Below, in pieces: positions 1 to 8,321 of a DNA stretch of 64,000 nt (position 1 is its first letter; every line of letters begins with the position of its first letter). Location: contig NZ_OY781099.1 in the NCBI RefSeq assembly GCF_963676325.1, forward strand, positions 1,860,001 to 1,924,000. Reading direction: 5' to 3'. Below the pieces are notes generated by a model. The model saw nothing but the letters and a program-made list of their open reading frames with translations. It was not told where the DNA came from and ran no database searches. Position numbers and translations under genes: made by a program. Origin of the DNA: an uncultured Bacteroides sp. (GTDB lineage Bacteria > Bacteroidota > Bacteroidia > Bacteroidales > Bacteroidaceae).

Positions 1-1000
1 GCCTGCACCTTATATGGCGAAACAATATACAGCCGACGAAATTTATGCAAAGATCATAGCAGATGTTGATTTTGCTATTGAAGGTGATAAACTTCCTATG
101 CGTACAACTGCTGCCAATGATGGACGTATAACCAAAGCCGCAGCTCAGATGCTTAAAGCAAGGGTTGTGATGTACCAAAAAGATCAGGCTAAATATGCAG
201 AAGTATTGAAGGATATGGTCGAAATAATTAAGAGTGGCAAGTATACATTATTGGGTGATTTCTCTGCAATATGGCTAGAAGCTGGTGAATTCTGTAATGA
301 ATCTATTCTTGAAAGTAATCAACTTCCTGAAGGAAAAACCTGGGCTTCGGGTTGGCAAGGATATGGTACTAACCTTCCTGCATTTATTTCTCCAAATACT
401 CTTGTAGGACAAGAACCATTTATCGGTGGCTGGGGATTCGGACCTGTTCGTACAGAAGCTTATGCTATTTATGAAGATGCTGATACACGTCGTGCCGGCT
501 CTATCAATAAGTTTGAAGACGGAACCTATTCTGCACGTTTCCAGAATACAGGATTGTTTATGGGTAAATATGCAGCCCGCAAAGGATACAACCCTCCTCC
601 GGGAGATATTGATTTGAATTTTGGCAATAACTTACGCATATTCCGTTATGCTGAAGTGTTATTGAATGCCGCAGAATTAATGGTTATGGATGGTGTGGTA
701 CCGGTTGAAGGTGTTACTGCACAATCTTGCCTTGATCAAATCAGAGTACGCGCCGGTGTAAACTCTATTCCTGCTACTACAGCTAATATTAAGTTGGAAA
801 GACGTCGTGAATTTCTGGGTGAAGGAATGCGTTTCTGGGATTTGGTACGTTGGGGAGATACTGCCTTGCTGACTGAAAACAAACCTGCATTCTCTTCTGT
901 AAGAACTTGGGATGAACATTGTAAATACTTGCCAATTCCTCAATCTGAAATAGAAAAAACAGAAGGAGAGTTCAAGCTGGTTCAGAATTCGGGATATTAA
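1..1000 (+). CDS. SusD/RagB family glycan-binding lipoprotein, C-terminal part (5' end outside window)
   Basis: The reading frame is already open at base 2 and runs off the left edge, so the ATG at 14 is internal and the lipoprotein signal is not in view. About 330 C-terminal residues remain. The end has the SusD/RagB signature: an IRVRAGV segment followed by LERRREFLGEGMRFWDLVRWG-type sequence and a final IPQSEIEKTEG stretch. Family knowledge: SusD proteins are outer-membrane lipoproteins that cap a SusC TonB-dependent porin and capture oligosaccharides; a susC gene should lie just upstream. The downstream genes (glycan-binding lipoprotein, GH16, GH3) follow within 30, 54 and 11 bp, so this is the distal half of one polysaccharide utilization operon. 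The enzymes point to a beta-1,3 or mixed-linkage glucan as substrate; that is inference. Confidence 0.93.
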   Translation, partial: PAPYMAKQYTADEIYAKIIADVDFAIEGDKLPMRTTAANDGRITKAAAQMLKARVVMYQKDQAKYAEVLKDMVEIIKSGKYTLLGDFSAIWLEAGEFCNESILESNQLPEGKTWASGWQGYGTNLPAFISPNTLVGQEPFIGGWGFGPVRTEAYAIYEDADTRRAGSINKFEDGTYSARFQNTGLFMGKYAARKGYNPPPGDIDLNFGNNLRIFRYAEVLLNAAELMVMDGVVPVEGVTAQSCLDQIRVRAGVNSIPATTANIKLERRREFLGEGMRFWDLVRWGDTALLTENKPAFSSVRTWDEHCKYLPIPQSEIEKTEGEFKLVQNSGY

Positions 1001-1029
1001 TCAGTATATAATTATTAAAGGAAACAAAT

Positions 1030-2484
1030 ATGAAAAATATATTTAAATTAGGAACTTTGGCATTGATTTCACTCTTTGTCATCACAGCTTGCAATCCGCA
1101 GGAGAGTTCTGATTATGCGCTGGGCGAAATGCCAACATCGGACCAGCTCGACTTTACTATTACACCTACAGCTGCAAAACCAAACGTAGTTGAATTTAAA
1201 AATACCTCTAAAATTGCAGGTGTTGCAACCTGGGATTTAGGTAATAATGCAAAAGGAAAAGGAGAATCAATCACTGCTCAATATCCATTTAAAGGTGATT
1301 ATACAGTTGTGATGACATTGTACACAAAGGGTGGATTCGCATCTGTTACCAAGACTTTTAACATTGCAAATGATGATATGTCTTTATTAAATACTCCTAT
1401 GTATAATGCACTGACTGGTGGAGCAAGTAACCTCACTGGTAAAACATGGGTCTTTGATCAGTATCATGACGGACATATTGGTGTGGGTCCTGTAGCGGAA
1501 ACTAAGCCAATCTGGTGGAGTTGTCCGGCAGAAGATAAAACAGAAAGTAGTCTCTATACTCAGGAATTTACATTTACTCAGGTAGGAGTGAAGATGGTAT
1601 GGAAAAATAATGGTTTTGTTTATACCAATGAGAATGGCCGTAAAGCTCTTGCAGCACTAGGTTATACAAATTCAGTAGTTCCCGGAGCCAAAGATTTTGA
1701 TGTGGCTTATGTACCTAAGGCAGCCTACACATTTAGTTTGAATGAATCTGCTAAAACTCTGACTTTAAGTGACGGAGCATTCTTTGGCCATTATGCCGGT
1801 ACGTCTACTTATCAGATATTAAGTCTTACTGCTGATGAACTTTATGTGAAGTGTGCTAGTACTACTGAAGTTGGTAATGAATGGTGGTATCGTTTTATTC
1901 CAAAAGAAAAGAATGTGAAACCTATTATTGTTATTCCGGTTAAAGCTACTCCATTGTCCGAAGATTTTGAAAGTGCAACGAAGAAAGTAAATTTCACTTA
2001 TGACAATATGGGCCCGTTGGTAGATCCTTTCTATTCTAATCCTGCTCCGATTGGCGTTAACACATCAAGCAAGGTATTCTTGTATCAGAAGACATCTTCT
2101 TTCTATTCAAATATTTATTTTGATGCGAAGACCTATAAGTTTGATTTGACTGAGCAGAATAAGATAAAGTTAAAAGTTTATCTTCCTTCGTATAATGATT
2201 ATACAAGTACTTATGATGTGGCAGGTAGCTGGATAGCAATCAACCAACTTCAGCATCAGGTTTCGGTAAAATTGCAAAACAGTAGTCTGGGTGGTAACGC
2301 TTATACAACTCAAACCGAAGTAGCTAAAACAAATCTGGCTACTGATAAATGGATTGAATTGACATTTGATTTCAGTTCTGTAAGCACTCGCCAGGATTAT
2401 GACCGAATTGTGATTCAGTTTGGTGGAGAAGGACATGCTGCTCCGGGTATATTCTTCCTTGATGATTTCTCTTTTAGTAAATAA
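1030..2484 (+). CDS. Surface glycan-binding lipoprotein with PKD domain
   Basis: A 484-residue lipoprotein. The signal peptide ends in a lipobox with Cys21 (VITAC). Residues about 50-120 look like a PKD/Ig-like domain (ATWDLGNNAKGKG, then an EYPFKGDYTV-like strand pair). The middle (about 130-305) is rich in Trp and Tyr (KTWVFDQYHDGHIG, IWWSCPAE, EWWYRFIP), as expected of a sugar-binding face. The last 170 residues (LSEDFES start, FFLDDFSFSK end) resemble a jelly-roll carbohydrate-binding module. There is no catalytic motif. Its place between SusD and a GH16 enzyme matches the SGBP slot of beta-glucan utilization loci in human-gut Bacteroides. The ligand is inferred from the neighbours. Confidence 0.82.
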   Translation: MKNIFKLGTLALISLFVITACNPQESSDYALGEMPTSDQLDFTITPTAAKPNVVEFKNTSKIAGVATWDLGNNAKGKGESITAQYPFKGDYTVVMTLYTKGGFASVTKTFNIANDDMSLLNTPMYNALTGGASNLTGKTWVFDQYHDGHIGVGPVAETKPIWWSCPAEDKTESSLYTQEFTFTQVGVKMVWKNNGFVYTNENGRKALAALGYTNSVVPGAKDFDVAYVPKAAYTFSLNESAKTLTLSDGAFFGHYAGTSTYQILSLTADELYVKCASTTEVGNEWWYRFIPKEKNVKPIIVIPVKATPLSEDFESATKKVNFTYDNMGPLVDPFYSNPAPIGVNTSSKVFLYQKTSSFYSNIYFDAKTYKFDLTEQNKIKLKVYLPSYNDYTSTYDVAGSWIAINQLQHQVSVKLQNSSLGGNAYTTQTEVAKTNLATDKWIELTFDFSSVSTRQDYDRIVIQFGGEGHAAPGIFFLDDFSFSK

Positions 2485-2538
2485 ATAGTCTTTTGATAAA
2501 GAGGGCAGCGCTTGAGCTGCCCTTTTATACCAACTATT

Positions 2539-3630
2539 ATGCAAAAAATAAATTTAAGTATCGTTTTATTTATTATTCTTTTGGTGGTTCCTAATCTGAG
2601 AATAGGGGCACAGGCTCCTGCCGGATATGGATTAGTGTGGGCAGATGAGTTTAATGATCCCAGTACGGCTGATGGAAAACCAGCTTTACGCTCTGATAAG
2701 GGTGACTGGTGGTATGAAACCGGTGGCGGCGGATGGGGGAATAATGAACTTCAATACTACGTTGCCGGTACAACAACATTCTATAATGATACGTTGGCAG
2801 GCATAAACAATGGAACGCTTAAAATAAAAGCAATCAAAAGAAAATATTATGGAATGGAGTATGCCTCTGTTCGCATGAATACAAGTAACAGCTGGACATA
2901 CGGATATTTTGAAATGCGAGCTAAATTACCTGGTGGAAAAGGTGTATGGCCTGCTTTCTGGATGCTACCAAAGAACTTTCAAAGTTGGCCGTTGGACGGC
3001 GAAATAGATATTATGGAGTATGTGGGCTATGATCCCAATGTAGTTCATGCTACCATTCATACTCAAGCATATAATCATGTTATTGGTACACAGAAAACAA
3101 GTACAAAAGCAATACTGAATGCTGAAACAGAGTTTCATGTATATGGCTTGGAATGGACTGAATCAAGAATACGTGCTTATGTAGATGGTGAACTCTATTT
3201 CACTTTTAGTAATGATGGAACAGGTAATAAGAATACCTGGCCGTTTAATGCTCCGTTCTATCTAAAGCTTAATTTGGCTGTTGGTGGAGATTGGGGTGGG
3301 GCTCAGGGAGTTGATACCCAGATATTCCCGGCTACTTATGAGATTGATTATGTAAGAGTTTACCAGAAAAGTACGGCGTTGAATGATCAGAAAGAAGAGA
3401 AGTCTTTTGAATCAAATTTTAATAGCGTCAGTAACATTCTGCAAATAAGTTTTAAGGACGAATGTCTTCACCACTTATTTGTTACTGACATGCAGGGCAG
3501 GGTATTAGCAGATTTCTCAACGACAAATTCTATGACGGAGATTGATTGTTCTGCTTGGGCAAAGGGGATTTATCTTATTTCTGCTGAAAGCGGAAAACAA
3601 CTGAACACTCAGAAGTTTATAAATTATTAA
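2539..3630 (+). CDS. GH16 endo-beta-glucanase with a T9SS-like C-terminal sorting tail
   Basis: The reading frame is open from a TTG at 2512, but the ATG at 2539 gives a proper signal peptide (MQKINLSIVLFIILLVVPN..GAQ), so I start there (363 aa). Residues about 27-280 form a GH16 laminarinase/lichenase domain: VWADEFN near the N-terminus, WWYETGGGGWGNNELQYY, and the catalytic signature GEIDIMEYVG with nucleophile Glu155, Asp157 and acid/base Glu160. Family role: endo-hydrolysis of beta-1,3 or beta-1,3/1,4-glucan. After a linker, the last ~70 residues (ILQISF.., GRVLADF, SAWAKGIYLISAESGKQ, final KFINY) look like a type A T9SS sorting domain (Por_Secre_tail). That is unusual beside SusC/D genes, where such enzymes are commonly lipoproteins; this one has no lipobox. 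Confidence 0.93.
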   Translation: MQKINLSIVLFIILLVVPNLRIGAQAPAGYGLVWADEFNDPSTADGKPALRSDKGDWWYETGGGGWGNNELQYYVAGTTTFYNDTLAGINNGTLKIKAIKRKYYGMEYASVRMNTSNSWTYGYFEMRAKLPGGKGVWPAFWMLPKNFQSWPLDGEIDIMEYVGYDPNVVHATIHTQAYNHVIGTQKTSTKAILNAETEFHVYGLEWTESRIRAYVDGELYFTFSNDGTGNKNTWPFNAPFYLKLNLAVGGDWGGAQGVDTQIFPATYEIDYVRVYQKSTALNDQKEEKSFESNFNSVSNILQISFKDECLHHLFVTDMQGRVLADFSTTNSMTEIDCSAWAKGIYLISAESGKQLNTQKFINY

Positions 3631-3641
3631 TGTAGAACATA

Positions 3642-5891
3642 ATGAAAAAAATAATGGTATTATCTGTTTGTTCGCTCTTTGTATTCTTGGCGTCCTGTTC
3701 GGGGGCCAAGGTTATGAGAAACGGAGAAGTAGAAAAAAGGGTAGAAGGATTATTATCTAAAATGACGCTTGAAGAAAAGATTGGCCAAATGAATCAAATA
3801 AGTTCATACGGAAATCTTGAAGAAATGAGCCGATTGATAAAAAAAGGGGAAGTTGGGTCAATTCTGAATGAAATAGATCCGGTTCGTGTGAATGCTTTGC
3901 AGCGATTGGCTATGGAAGAATCCAGACTAGGCATTCCGTTACTTATTGCCCGTGATGTGATTCACGGTTTTAAAACTATATTTCCTATTCCATTGGGACA
4001 AGCGGCTTCTTTCAATCCTCAGATTGCAGAAGATGGTGCCCGGGTGGCTGCCATAGAAGCCTCATCTGTAGGAATCAGATGGACGTTTGCACCGATGATT
4101 GATATTTCGCGGGATGCTCGTTGGGGTAGAATAGCTGAAAGTTGTGGCGAAGATACTTATCTGACTTCTGTAATGGGCGCTGCAATGATTAAAGGTTTCC
4201 AGGGTGATTCCCTGAATGATCCGACTTCAATACTGGCTTGTGCAAAACACTTTGTTGGTTATGGCGCTGCTGAGGGTGGACGTGATTACAATTCAACACA
4301 CATAACAGAGCGTGAACTTCGGAATGTTTATTTGCCTCCTTTCGAAGCTGCAACAAAACAAGGAGCTGCTACGTTTATGACTTCGTTTAATGATAATGAT
4401 GGAGTTCCTTCATCGGGTAATTCGTTTATTCTGAAAACAGTTTTACGTAATGAATGGGGATTTAACGGATTTGTGGTTTCCGACTGGGCTTCTATCAAAG
4501 AAATGGTTAATCATGGATTCTGTGCAGACGATAAAGATGCGGCAATGAAGGCTGTAAATGCTGGTGTGGACATGGAAATGGTGAGCTACACATACATGAA
4601 TAATCTAAAAGAACTTATTAAAGACAGCAAAGTATCTGAGAAAACGATTGATGAGGCTGTCCGCAATATTCTCCGCATCAAGTTTCGTATGGGATTATTC
4701 GAGAAACCTTATATTAATGAAAAAGCTTCTTCTGTAATGTATACTCCTGAGAATCTGGCTAAAGCTAAAGAGGCAGCAGTTCAGTCGGCTATTTTATTGA
4801 AGAATGATAAGAATACATTGCCGATAAACGCATCGGTGAAAACTATTGCGGTGGTTGGCCCAATGGCCGATGCTCCTTACGAACAGATGGGAACTTGGAC
4901 CTTTGATGGCGAAAAGGCTAAAACTCAAACTCCACTTCAGGCGTTGAAACAGCTTTATGGAGATAAGGTGCAGATTATTTATGAACCCGCTCTGGCATTT
5001 ACCCGCGATAAGAATACTGCAAATATTGCAAAGGCAGTTAATGCTGCAGCCAGTGCAGACTTAGTTTTGGCGTTTGTTGGTGAAGAGGCTATTCTTTCGG
5101 GCGAGGCTCACAGTTTGGCCGATCTTCATCTTAAGGGTGCGCAGACAGCTTTGATTGAAGCTTTAGCAAAAACAGGCAAACCTTTGGTTACGGTAGTTAT
5201 GGCTGGTCGCCCTCTCACTATAGGAAAAGAAACGCAATTGTCTAATTCTGTTCTTTATTCTTTCCATCCGGGAACTATGGGTGGGCCTGCCATTGCCGAT
5301 CTTCTTTTTGGAAAATCTGTGCCCAGTGGTAAAACTCCGGTAACTTTCCCGAAGGAAGTAGGGCAGATACCGATGTACTATAATCATAATAATACCGGTC
5401 GTCCTGCAAGCAGACATGAAACATTGTTGGATAGCATTCCGGTGGAGGCAGGACAAACATCTTTGGGTTGTACTTCTTTTTATCTGGATGCAGGCTTTGA
5501 TCCGCTTTTCCCATTTGGTTACGGACTTTCCTATACCACGTTTCAGTATTCAAATTTAAAGATTTCTTCAAAAGAGTTTGTCCCTAAAGACGAAATCACT
5601 GTGACTTTTGATTTGAAAAATACCGGAAATAGTGGAGGAACAGAAGTGGCACAACTTTACGTTCGCGATAAAGTGGGATCGGTAACCCGTCCTGTGAAAG
5701 AATTAAAGCGATTTACCCGCGTTACATTAAAGCCGGGCGAAACAAAAAATGTTTCTTTTAAACTACCTATTGAAGAACTTGCTTTTTGGAATATAGATAT
5801 GAAGAGAGTTGTTGAGCCTGGAGACTTTACTCTTTGGGTAGGTACAAACAGTCAGGAAGGTATCTCAGCTGATTTTAGGGTAAAAGATTGA
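3642..5891 (+). CDS. GH3 beta-glucosidase, lipoprotein
   Basis: A 749-residue glycoside hydrolase family 3 enzyme. The lipobox Cys19 (FLASC) predicts membrane anchoring, probably periplasmic side. The N-terminal TIM barrel contains GQMNQ, the KHFVGYG motif and the nucleophile Asp281 in GFVVSDW. The second alpha/beta domain carries LLKND..LPI and AFVGEEAILSGEAHS. The C-terminal fibronectin III-like domain (about 640-749) starts after PFGYGLSYTTF. Length and domain order are normal for the BglX type. It lies 11 bp after the GH16 gene and is followed by a hairpin terminator, so it is the last gene of the operon. Expected role: trimming the oligosaccharides released by GH16 to glucose; exact linkage preference cannot be read from sequence. 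Confidence 0.95.
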   Translation: MKKIMVLSVCSLFVFLASCSGAKVMRNGEVEKRVEGLLSKMTLEEKIGQMNQISSYGNLEEMSRLIKKGEVGSILNEIDPVRVNALQRLAMEESRLGIPLLIARDVIHGFKTIFPIPLGQAASFNPQIAEDGARVAAIEASSVGIRWTFAPMIDISRDARWGRIAESCGEDTYLTSVMGAAMIKGFQGDSLNDPTSILACAKHFVGYGAAEGGRDYNSTHITERELRNVYLPPFEAATKQGAATFMTSFNDNDGVPSSGNSFILKTVLRNEWGFNGFVVSDWASIKEMVNHGFCADDKDAAMKAVNAGVDMEMVSYTYMNNLKELIKDSKVSEKTIDEAVRNILRIKFRMGLFEKPYINEKASSVMYTPENLAKAKEAAVQSAILLKNDKNTLPINASVKTIAVVGPMADAPYEQMGTWTFDGEKAKTQTPLQALKQLYGDKVQIIYEPALAFTRDKNTANIAKAVNAAASADLVLAFVGEEAILSGEAHSLADLHLKGAQTALIEALAKTGKPLVTVVMAGRPLTIGKETQLSNSVLYSFHPGTMGGPAIADLLFGKSVPSGKTPVTFPKEVGQIPMYYNHNNTGRPASRHETLLDSIPVEAGQTSLGCTSFYLDAGFDPLFPFGYGLSYTTFQYSNLKISSKEFVPKDEITVTFDLKNTGNSGGTEVAQLYVRDKVGSVTRPVKELKRFTRVTLKPGETKNVSFKLPIEELAFWNIDMKRVVEPGDFTLWVGTNSQEGISADFRVKD

Positions 5892-5964
5892 TTTGGGAAT
5901 GTTTTTTTAGTTTATTTGTTGATTGGTAGTCTTAGTGAAAGTTGATACTTTCATCAAGATTTTG

Positions 5965-5997
5965 GGGATGGTCTTTTGCAGGCCATCCCTGTTTTAT
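5965..5997 (+). terminator. Rho-independent terminator of the beta-glucan operon
   Basis: GGGATGG (5965-5971) pairs perfectly with CCATCCC (5983-5989), followed by TGTTTTA. It lies 74 bp beyond the GH3 stop codon. Confidence 0.7.
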
Positions 5998-6116
5998 GAA
6001 TAAAAGAAGAATGGACAAACTATACAGAATAATGCAAATAGACCTCTTATCTCTTCTTTAGCTAATAAAGCAACTTATTTATACCGATAGTTTTGTATGG
6101 TTTATGTATAAAATAG

Positions 6117-6150
6117 AAATGGGCAGAAAGGAAAACCTTTCTGCCCATTT
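6117..6150. terminator. Strong hairpin terminator, usable on both strands
   Basis: A 15-bp perfect stem (AAATGGGCAGAAAGG, 6117-6131, with its complement at 6136-6150) closes an AAAA loop and is flanked by T-rich sequence on both strands. It sits 26 bp past the stop of the minus-strand Cys/Lys-rich gene and is its likely terminator. Confidence 0.85.
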
Positions 6151-6175
6151 TATATAAATCAAGGAAAGAATACAA

Positions 6176-6499
6176 TTACTTTTTAGTAACTTCTTCTTTT
6201 GCTCCTTTTGCACAACATTTCTTGTCGCCTTTACATTCTTTTTTGCATTCTTTTGCACCAGCTTTAGCTTCACTGCAACATTTTGCGCCTTTGCTATCTT
6301 TTGAGCATGCTTTGCTTTCCTTGCAGCATTTAGCATCTTTGCCTTCTTTACACTCTTTTTTGTCAGCTGTAGCCTCTTTGCAACATTTAGCTTTTGCAGT
6401 TTGTTCTGTCTTGTTTACTTTCTTATCTGCTTTTTGTGCATTTGCTGTTGTGAAACCTACTGCAACAATGAATGCAGCGAATAAAATTAATTTTCTCAT
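6176..6499 (-). CDS. Secreted small Cys/Lys-rich repeat protein, function unknown
   Basis: A 107-residue protein. The first 22 residues form a clean signal peptide ending TANAQ. The mature ~85 residues hold 12 Cys and about 28 Lys. Four paired-cysteine motifs recur (KCCKEA, KCCKES, KCCSEA, KCCAKG), interleaved with single-Cys motifs (KECKEG, KACSKD, KECKKECK). Between them lie Ala, Glu, Asp, Gly and Ser only; no aromatic residues are visible in the mature part. I do not recognise the family. The composition suggests an export-dependent metal- or thiol-binding polypeptide, or a disulfide-bonded cationic surface protein; this is inference. It is monocistronic: a strong terminator follows, and the next gene upstream (HU-like) is about 190 bp away on the same strand. 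Confidence 0.75.
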   Translation of the reverse strand: MRKLILFAAFIVAVGFTTANAQKADKKVNKTEQTAKAKCCKEATADKKECKEGKDAKCCKESKACSKDSKGAKCCSEAKAGAKECKKECKGDKKCCAKGAKEEVTKK

Positions 6500-6522
6500 T
6501 TTTCTTGTTTTTATTTGTTATA

Positions 6523-6550
6523 AGAAAAAACACTCCAGCCTAAAAGGCTT
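6523..6550 (-). terminator. Possible weak terminator after the HU-like gene
   Basis: On the minus strand AGCC-TTTTA-GGCT is followed after six bases by TTTTTT. It lies about 140 bp past the HU-like stop codon and just upstream of the Cys/Lys-rich gene. The stem is only 4-5 bp. Confidence 0.3.
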
Positions 6551-6687
6551 TTTGTGCTATAGTAATAACTCAGGGTGTAAACATACAGATAAAAAATTAT
6601 ATTACAATGTAAATCGGTTTTAAAAAATAGTTAATAATGATTGAATTTTACAATTTACATTTGGGCTCATATAATTTGCAATATTTT

Positions 6688-7080
6688 TTATTCAACGTCG
6701 TGTTTATCTCTCTCAAACTGCACAAACTGGAGGTTTTTCTTTAGTTTGTTATCAGCTCTGAAGCAGATTTTCTGTGCCCTGACCTTTGAGGGGGTACATT
6801 CTTCGGGTGTATTGAAACCATCACTGGTGGCGGAAAGGGTGAAGATACCCAGATTATCAAGATAAACACTGTCTCCGTTGTGAATATGCTCCTCCATTAA
6901 ATCTACCAAGCCCGACAAAGTTGATAAAATATCCCCTTTTGACAGGGAACAACGATGTGAAAGTTCTTCGGCCAGGTAGTCTATATGTACTTTCTCATTA
7001 CGGATGGGAACTGCGTAATATTTTATCTCTTTTTCTTTCAGTGCAGAACATTTTGTTTTTACTCTATATCTGAATGCCAT
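6688..7080 (-). CDS. HU-like DNA-binding protein (Bacteroidetes HU-related type)
   Basis: A 130-residue protein of the HU-related family common in Bacteroidetes, longer than canonical HU (about 90 aa). The N-terminus MAFRYRVK and the KYYAVPI stretch are typical. The HU core follows: a helical segment DYLAEELSHRCSLSKGDILSTLSGLVDLMEEHIHNG, then the beta turn DSVYLDNLGIFTLSATSDG. The C-terminal part (VRAQKICFRADNKLKKNL) would form the DNA-binding arm and tail. Expected role: nucleoid structure or local regulation. It is transcribed away from the AraC-type gene, and the shared 254-bp intergenic region carries a four-copy 23-bp-phased palindrome array. Confidence 0.85.
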   Translation of the reverse strand: MAFRYRVKTKCSALKEKEIKYYAVPIRNEKVHIDYLAEELSHRCSLSKGDILSTLSGLVDLMEEHIHNGDSVYLDNLGIFTLSATSDGFNTPEECTPSKVRAQKICFRADNKLKKNLQFVQFERDKHDVE

Positions 7081-7123
7081 TTTATAACTGTGTTTTTTAA
7101 TTTTAGTTTAGAAGTCTTTTTTG

Positions 7124-7208
7124 TTTAATGTACATCAAACACTACTTTTGATGTATATCAAAGATATGCTTAGATATATATCATAATACTACTTTGATGT
7201 ATATCAAA
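7124..7208. repeat. Four 16-bp palindromic repeats at an exact 23-bp period
   Basis: TTTGATGTATATCAAA occurs twice exactly (7147-7162 and 7193-7208). Near copies are TTTAATGTACATCAAA at 7124-7139 (14/16) and TTAGATATATATCATA at 7170-7185 (13/16). The starts 7124, 7147, 7170 and 7193 are spaced exactly 23 bp. Each unit is a dyad (TTTGAT..ATCAAA) around a TGTAYA core; the 7-bp spacers are not conserved. Position between divergent genes suggests an operator array, perhaps for the adjacent AraC-type or HU-like protein (inference). Confidence 0.85.
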
Positions 7209-7302
7209 TGCAATACAATATTACGGATAATTAATGGACCCCGCAAACATATGTGATAAAATATTTAGCAATATTGGACAAGAATAATCGCTGAACTACC
7301 TT

Positions 7303-7311
7303 TATCTTTGC
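7303..7311 (+). promoter_or_regulatory. Bacteroides-type -7 element upstream of the AraC/GyrI-like gene
   Basis: TATCTTTGC matches the TAnnTTTG consensus and lies 24 bp before the ATG at 7335. No -33 TTTG at the usual spacing is obvious. Confidence 0.55.
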
Positions 7312-7334
7312 ATAGTTAATTAAAACATAGAAGT

Positions 7335-8195
7335 ATGGAAATAAAATCATCAACACGAGAAGAATATTTGAAAAGAGTGAACATTGTGGTCGATTATATT
7401 AATAACCACCTCGACGAGGAACTTGACCTGCAGAAACTGGCAGAGATGTCTAACCTGTCAACTTATCATTTTCATCGCATCATGAAAGCTTTTCTGGGAG
7501 AGCCGCTTGGGGCTTATATTATACGAGTGAGACTGGAAACGACTGTCCGGTTACTTCGGTACACTGACCTTCCGGTGGAACAGATTGCCTATAGCGTGGG
7601 ATATGAGATGCCTTCCTCATTATCAAAATCATTCAAACAATTTTATGATATAACTCCTCAAGAGTATCGCAACAATAAAAACTTTGTAATTATGAAACCA
7701 GTACAATTAAATCCTGATTTGAAACTAAAATCGCCCAAGGTGATTGAGTTGGAAACTAAAAAAGCTATTTACATCCGCCTTAACGGAGCCTATTCAGAGC
7801 TAGATTTTTGTGGAACATGGACCCGGCTTTGGGCTTATGTAAAAGAGGAGAAACTTTTCTCGGCCGGCATTGAGCATATCAGCATCTATCACGATGATCC
7901 TAAAGTTACAACCTCGGAAAAGTTGCGGACAGACGTTTGCCTGGTTCTGCCAAAACCTGTGGAACCCAAAGGAGAGATAGGAGTAAAAGAAATCGCAGGA
8001 GGAAAGTATGCCGTTTTCTCGTATCAGGGTCCATACACAAACCTGGGGATTGTATACGATACCATCTTTGCTCAGTGGCTTCCCGGTAGTGGGTATGAAC
8101 TTCGTAACGCTCCGCTGTTTGAAAAATATGTCAATGATCCGTCCCGTACGGAAGAAGCCAAACTGAAAACGGAGATTTATATTCCGTTGCTGTAA
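7335..8195 (+). CDS. AraC-family regulator with C-terminal GyrI-like effector domain
   Basis: A 286-residue protein in the Rob/SoxS-GyrI arrangement. Residues about 10-112 contain the two AraC helix-turn-helix units: LAEMSNLSTYHFHRIMKAFLG and VEQIAYSVGYEMPSSLSKSF, ending in the family's PQEYRNN. Residues about 125-286 are a GyrI/effector-binding domain (VIELETKKAIYIRL, GIEHISIYHDDP, GGKYAVFSYQGPY, EIYIPLL). Such proteins sense small hydrophobic or cationic ligands and usually activate efflux or stress genes. No transporter adjoins it, so its regulon is not evident. The phased palindrome array at 7124-7208 lies in its upstream region. Confidence 0.92.
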   Translation: MEIKSSTREEYLKRVNIVVDYINNHLDEELDLQKLAEMSNLSTYHFHRIMKAFLGEPLGAYIIRVRLETTVRLLRYTDLPVEQIAYSVGYEMPSSLSKSFKQFYDITPQEYRNNKNFVIMKPVQLNPDLKLKSPKVIELETKKAIYIRLNGAYSELDFCGTWTRLWAYVKEEKLFSAGIEHISIYHDDPKVTTSEKLRTDVCLVLPKPVEPKGEIGVKEIAGGKYAVFSYQGPYTNLGIVYDTIFAQWLPGSGYELRNAPLFEKYVNDPSRTEEAKLKTEIYIPLL

Positions 8196-8231
8196 AGCTC
8201 TATAATAGGAACTAATTGTTCAAAAGAATTA

Positions 8232-8275
8232 TAGCCCGAACAGAACTGTTTTTTATTGTTCTGTCCGGACTATTT
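8232..8275 (+). terminator. Probable terminator of the AraC-type gene
   Basis: TAGCCCGAACAGAAC (8232-8246) pairs imperfectly with GTTCTGTCCGGACTA further along, around a T-rich loop, then TTTATTTT follows. It lies about 36 bp past the stop codon. Confidence 0.6.
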
Positions 8276-8321
8276 ATTTTCTGTGTTTAACTCTGTTTTT
8301 ATATAATTTTTCATCGAAACC

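Noticed and set aside
2512..2538. TTG start for the GH16 enzyme
   Set aside because: The ATG at 2539 gives a normal signal peptide; the added nine residues spoil it.
6222..6623. 133-codon plus-strand frame opposite the Cys/Lys-rich gene
   Set aside because: It is the antisense of a gene with a clean signal peptide and repeated motifs; it reads as Leu/His/Ser-rich junk and crosses the gene's upstream region.
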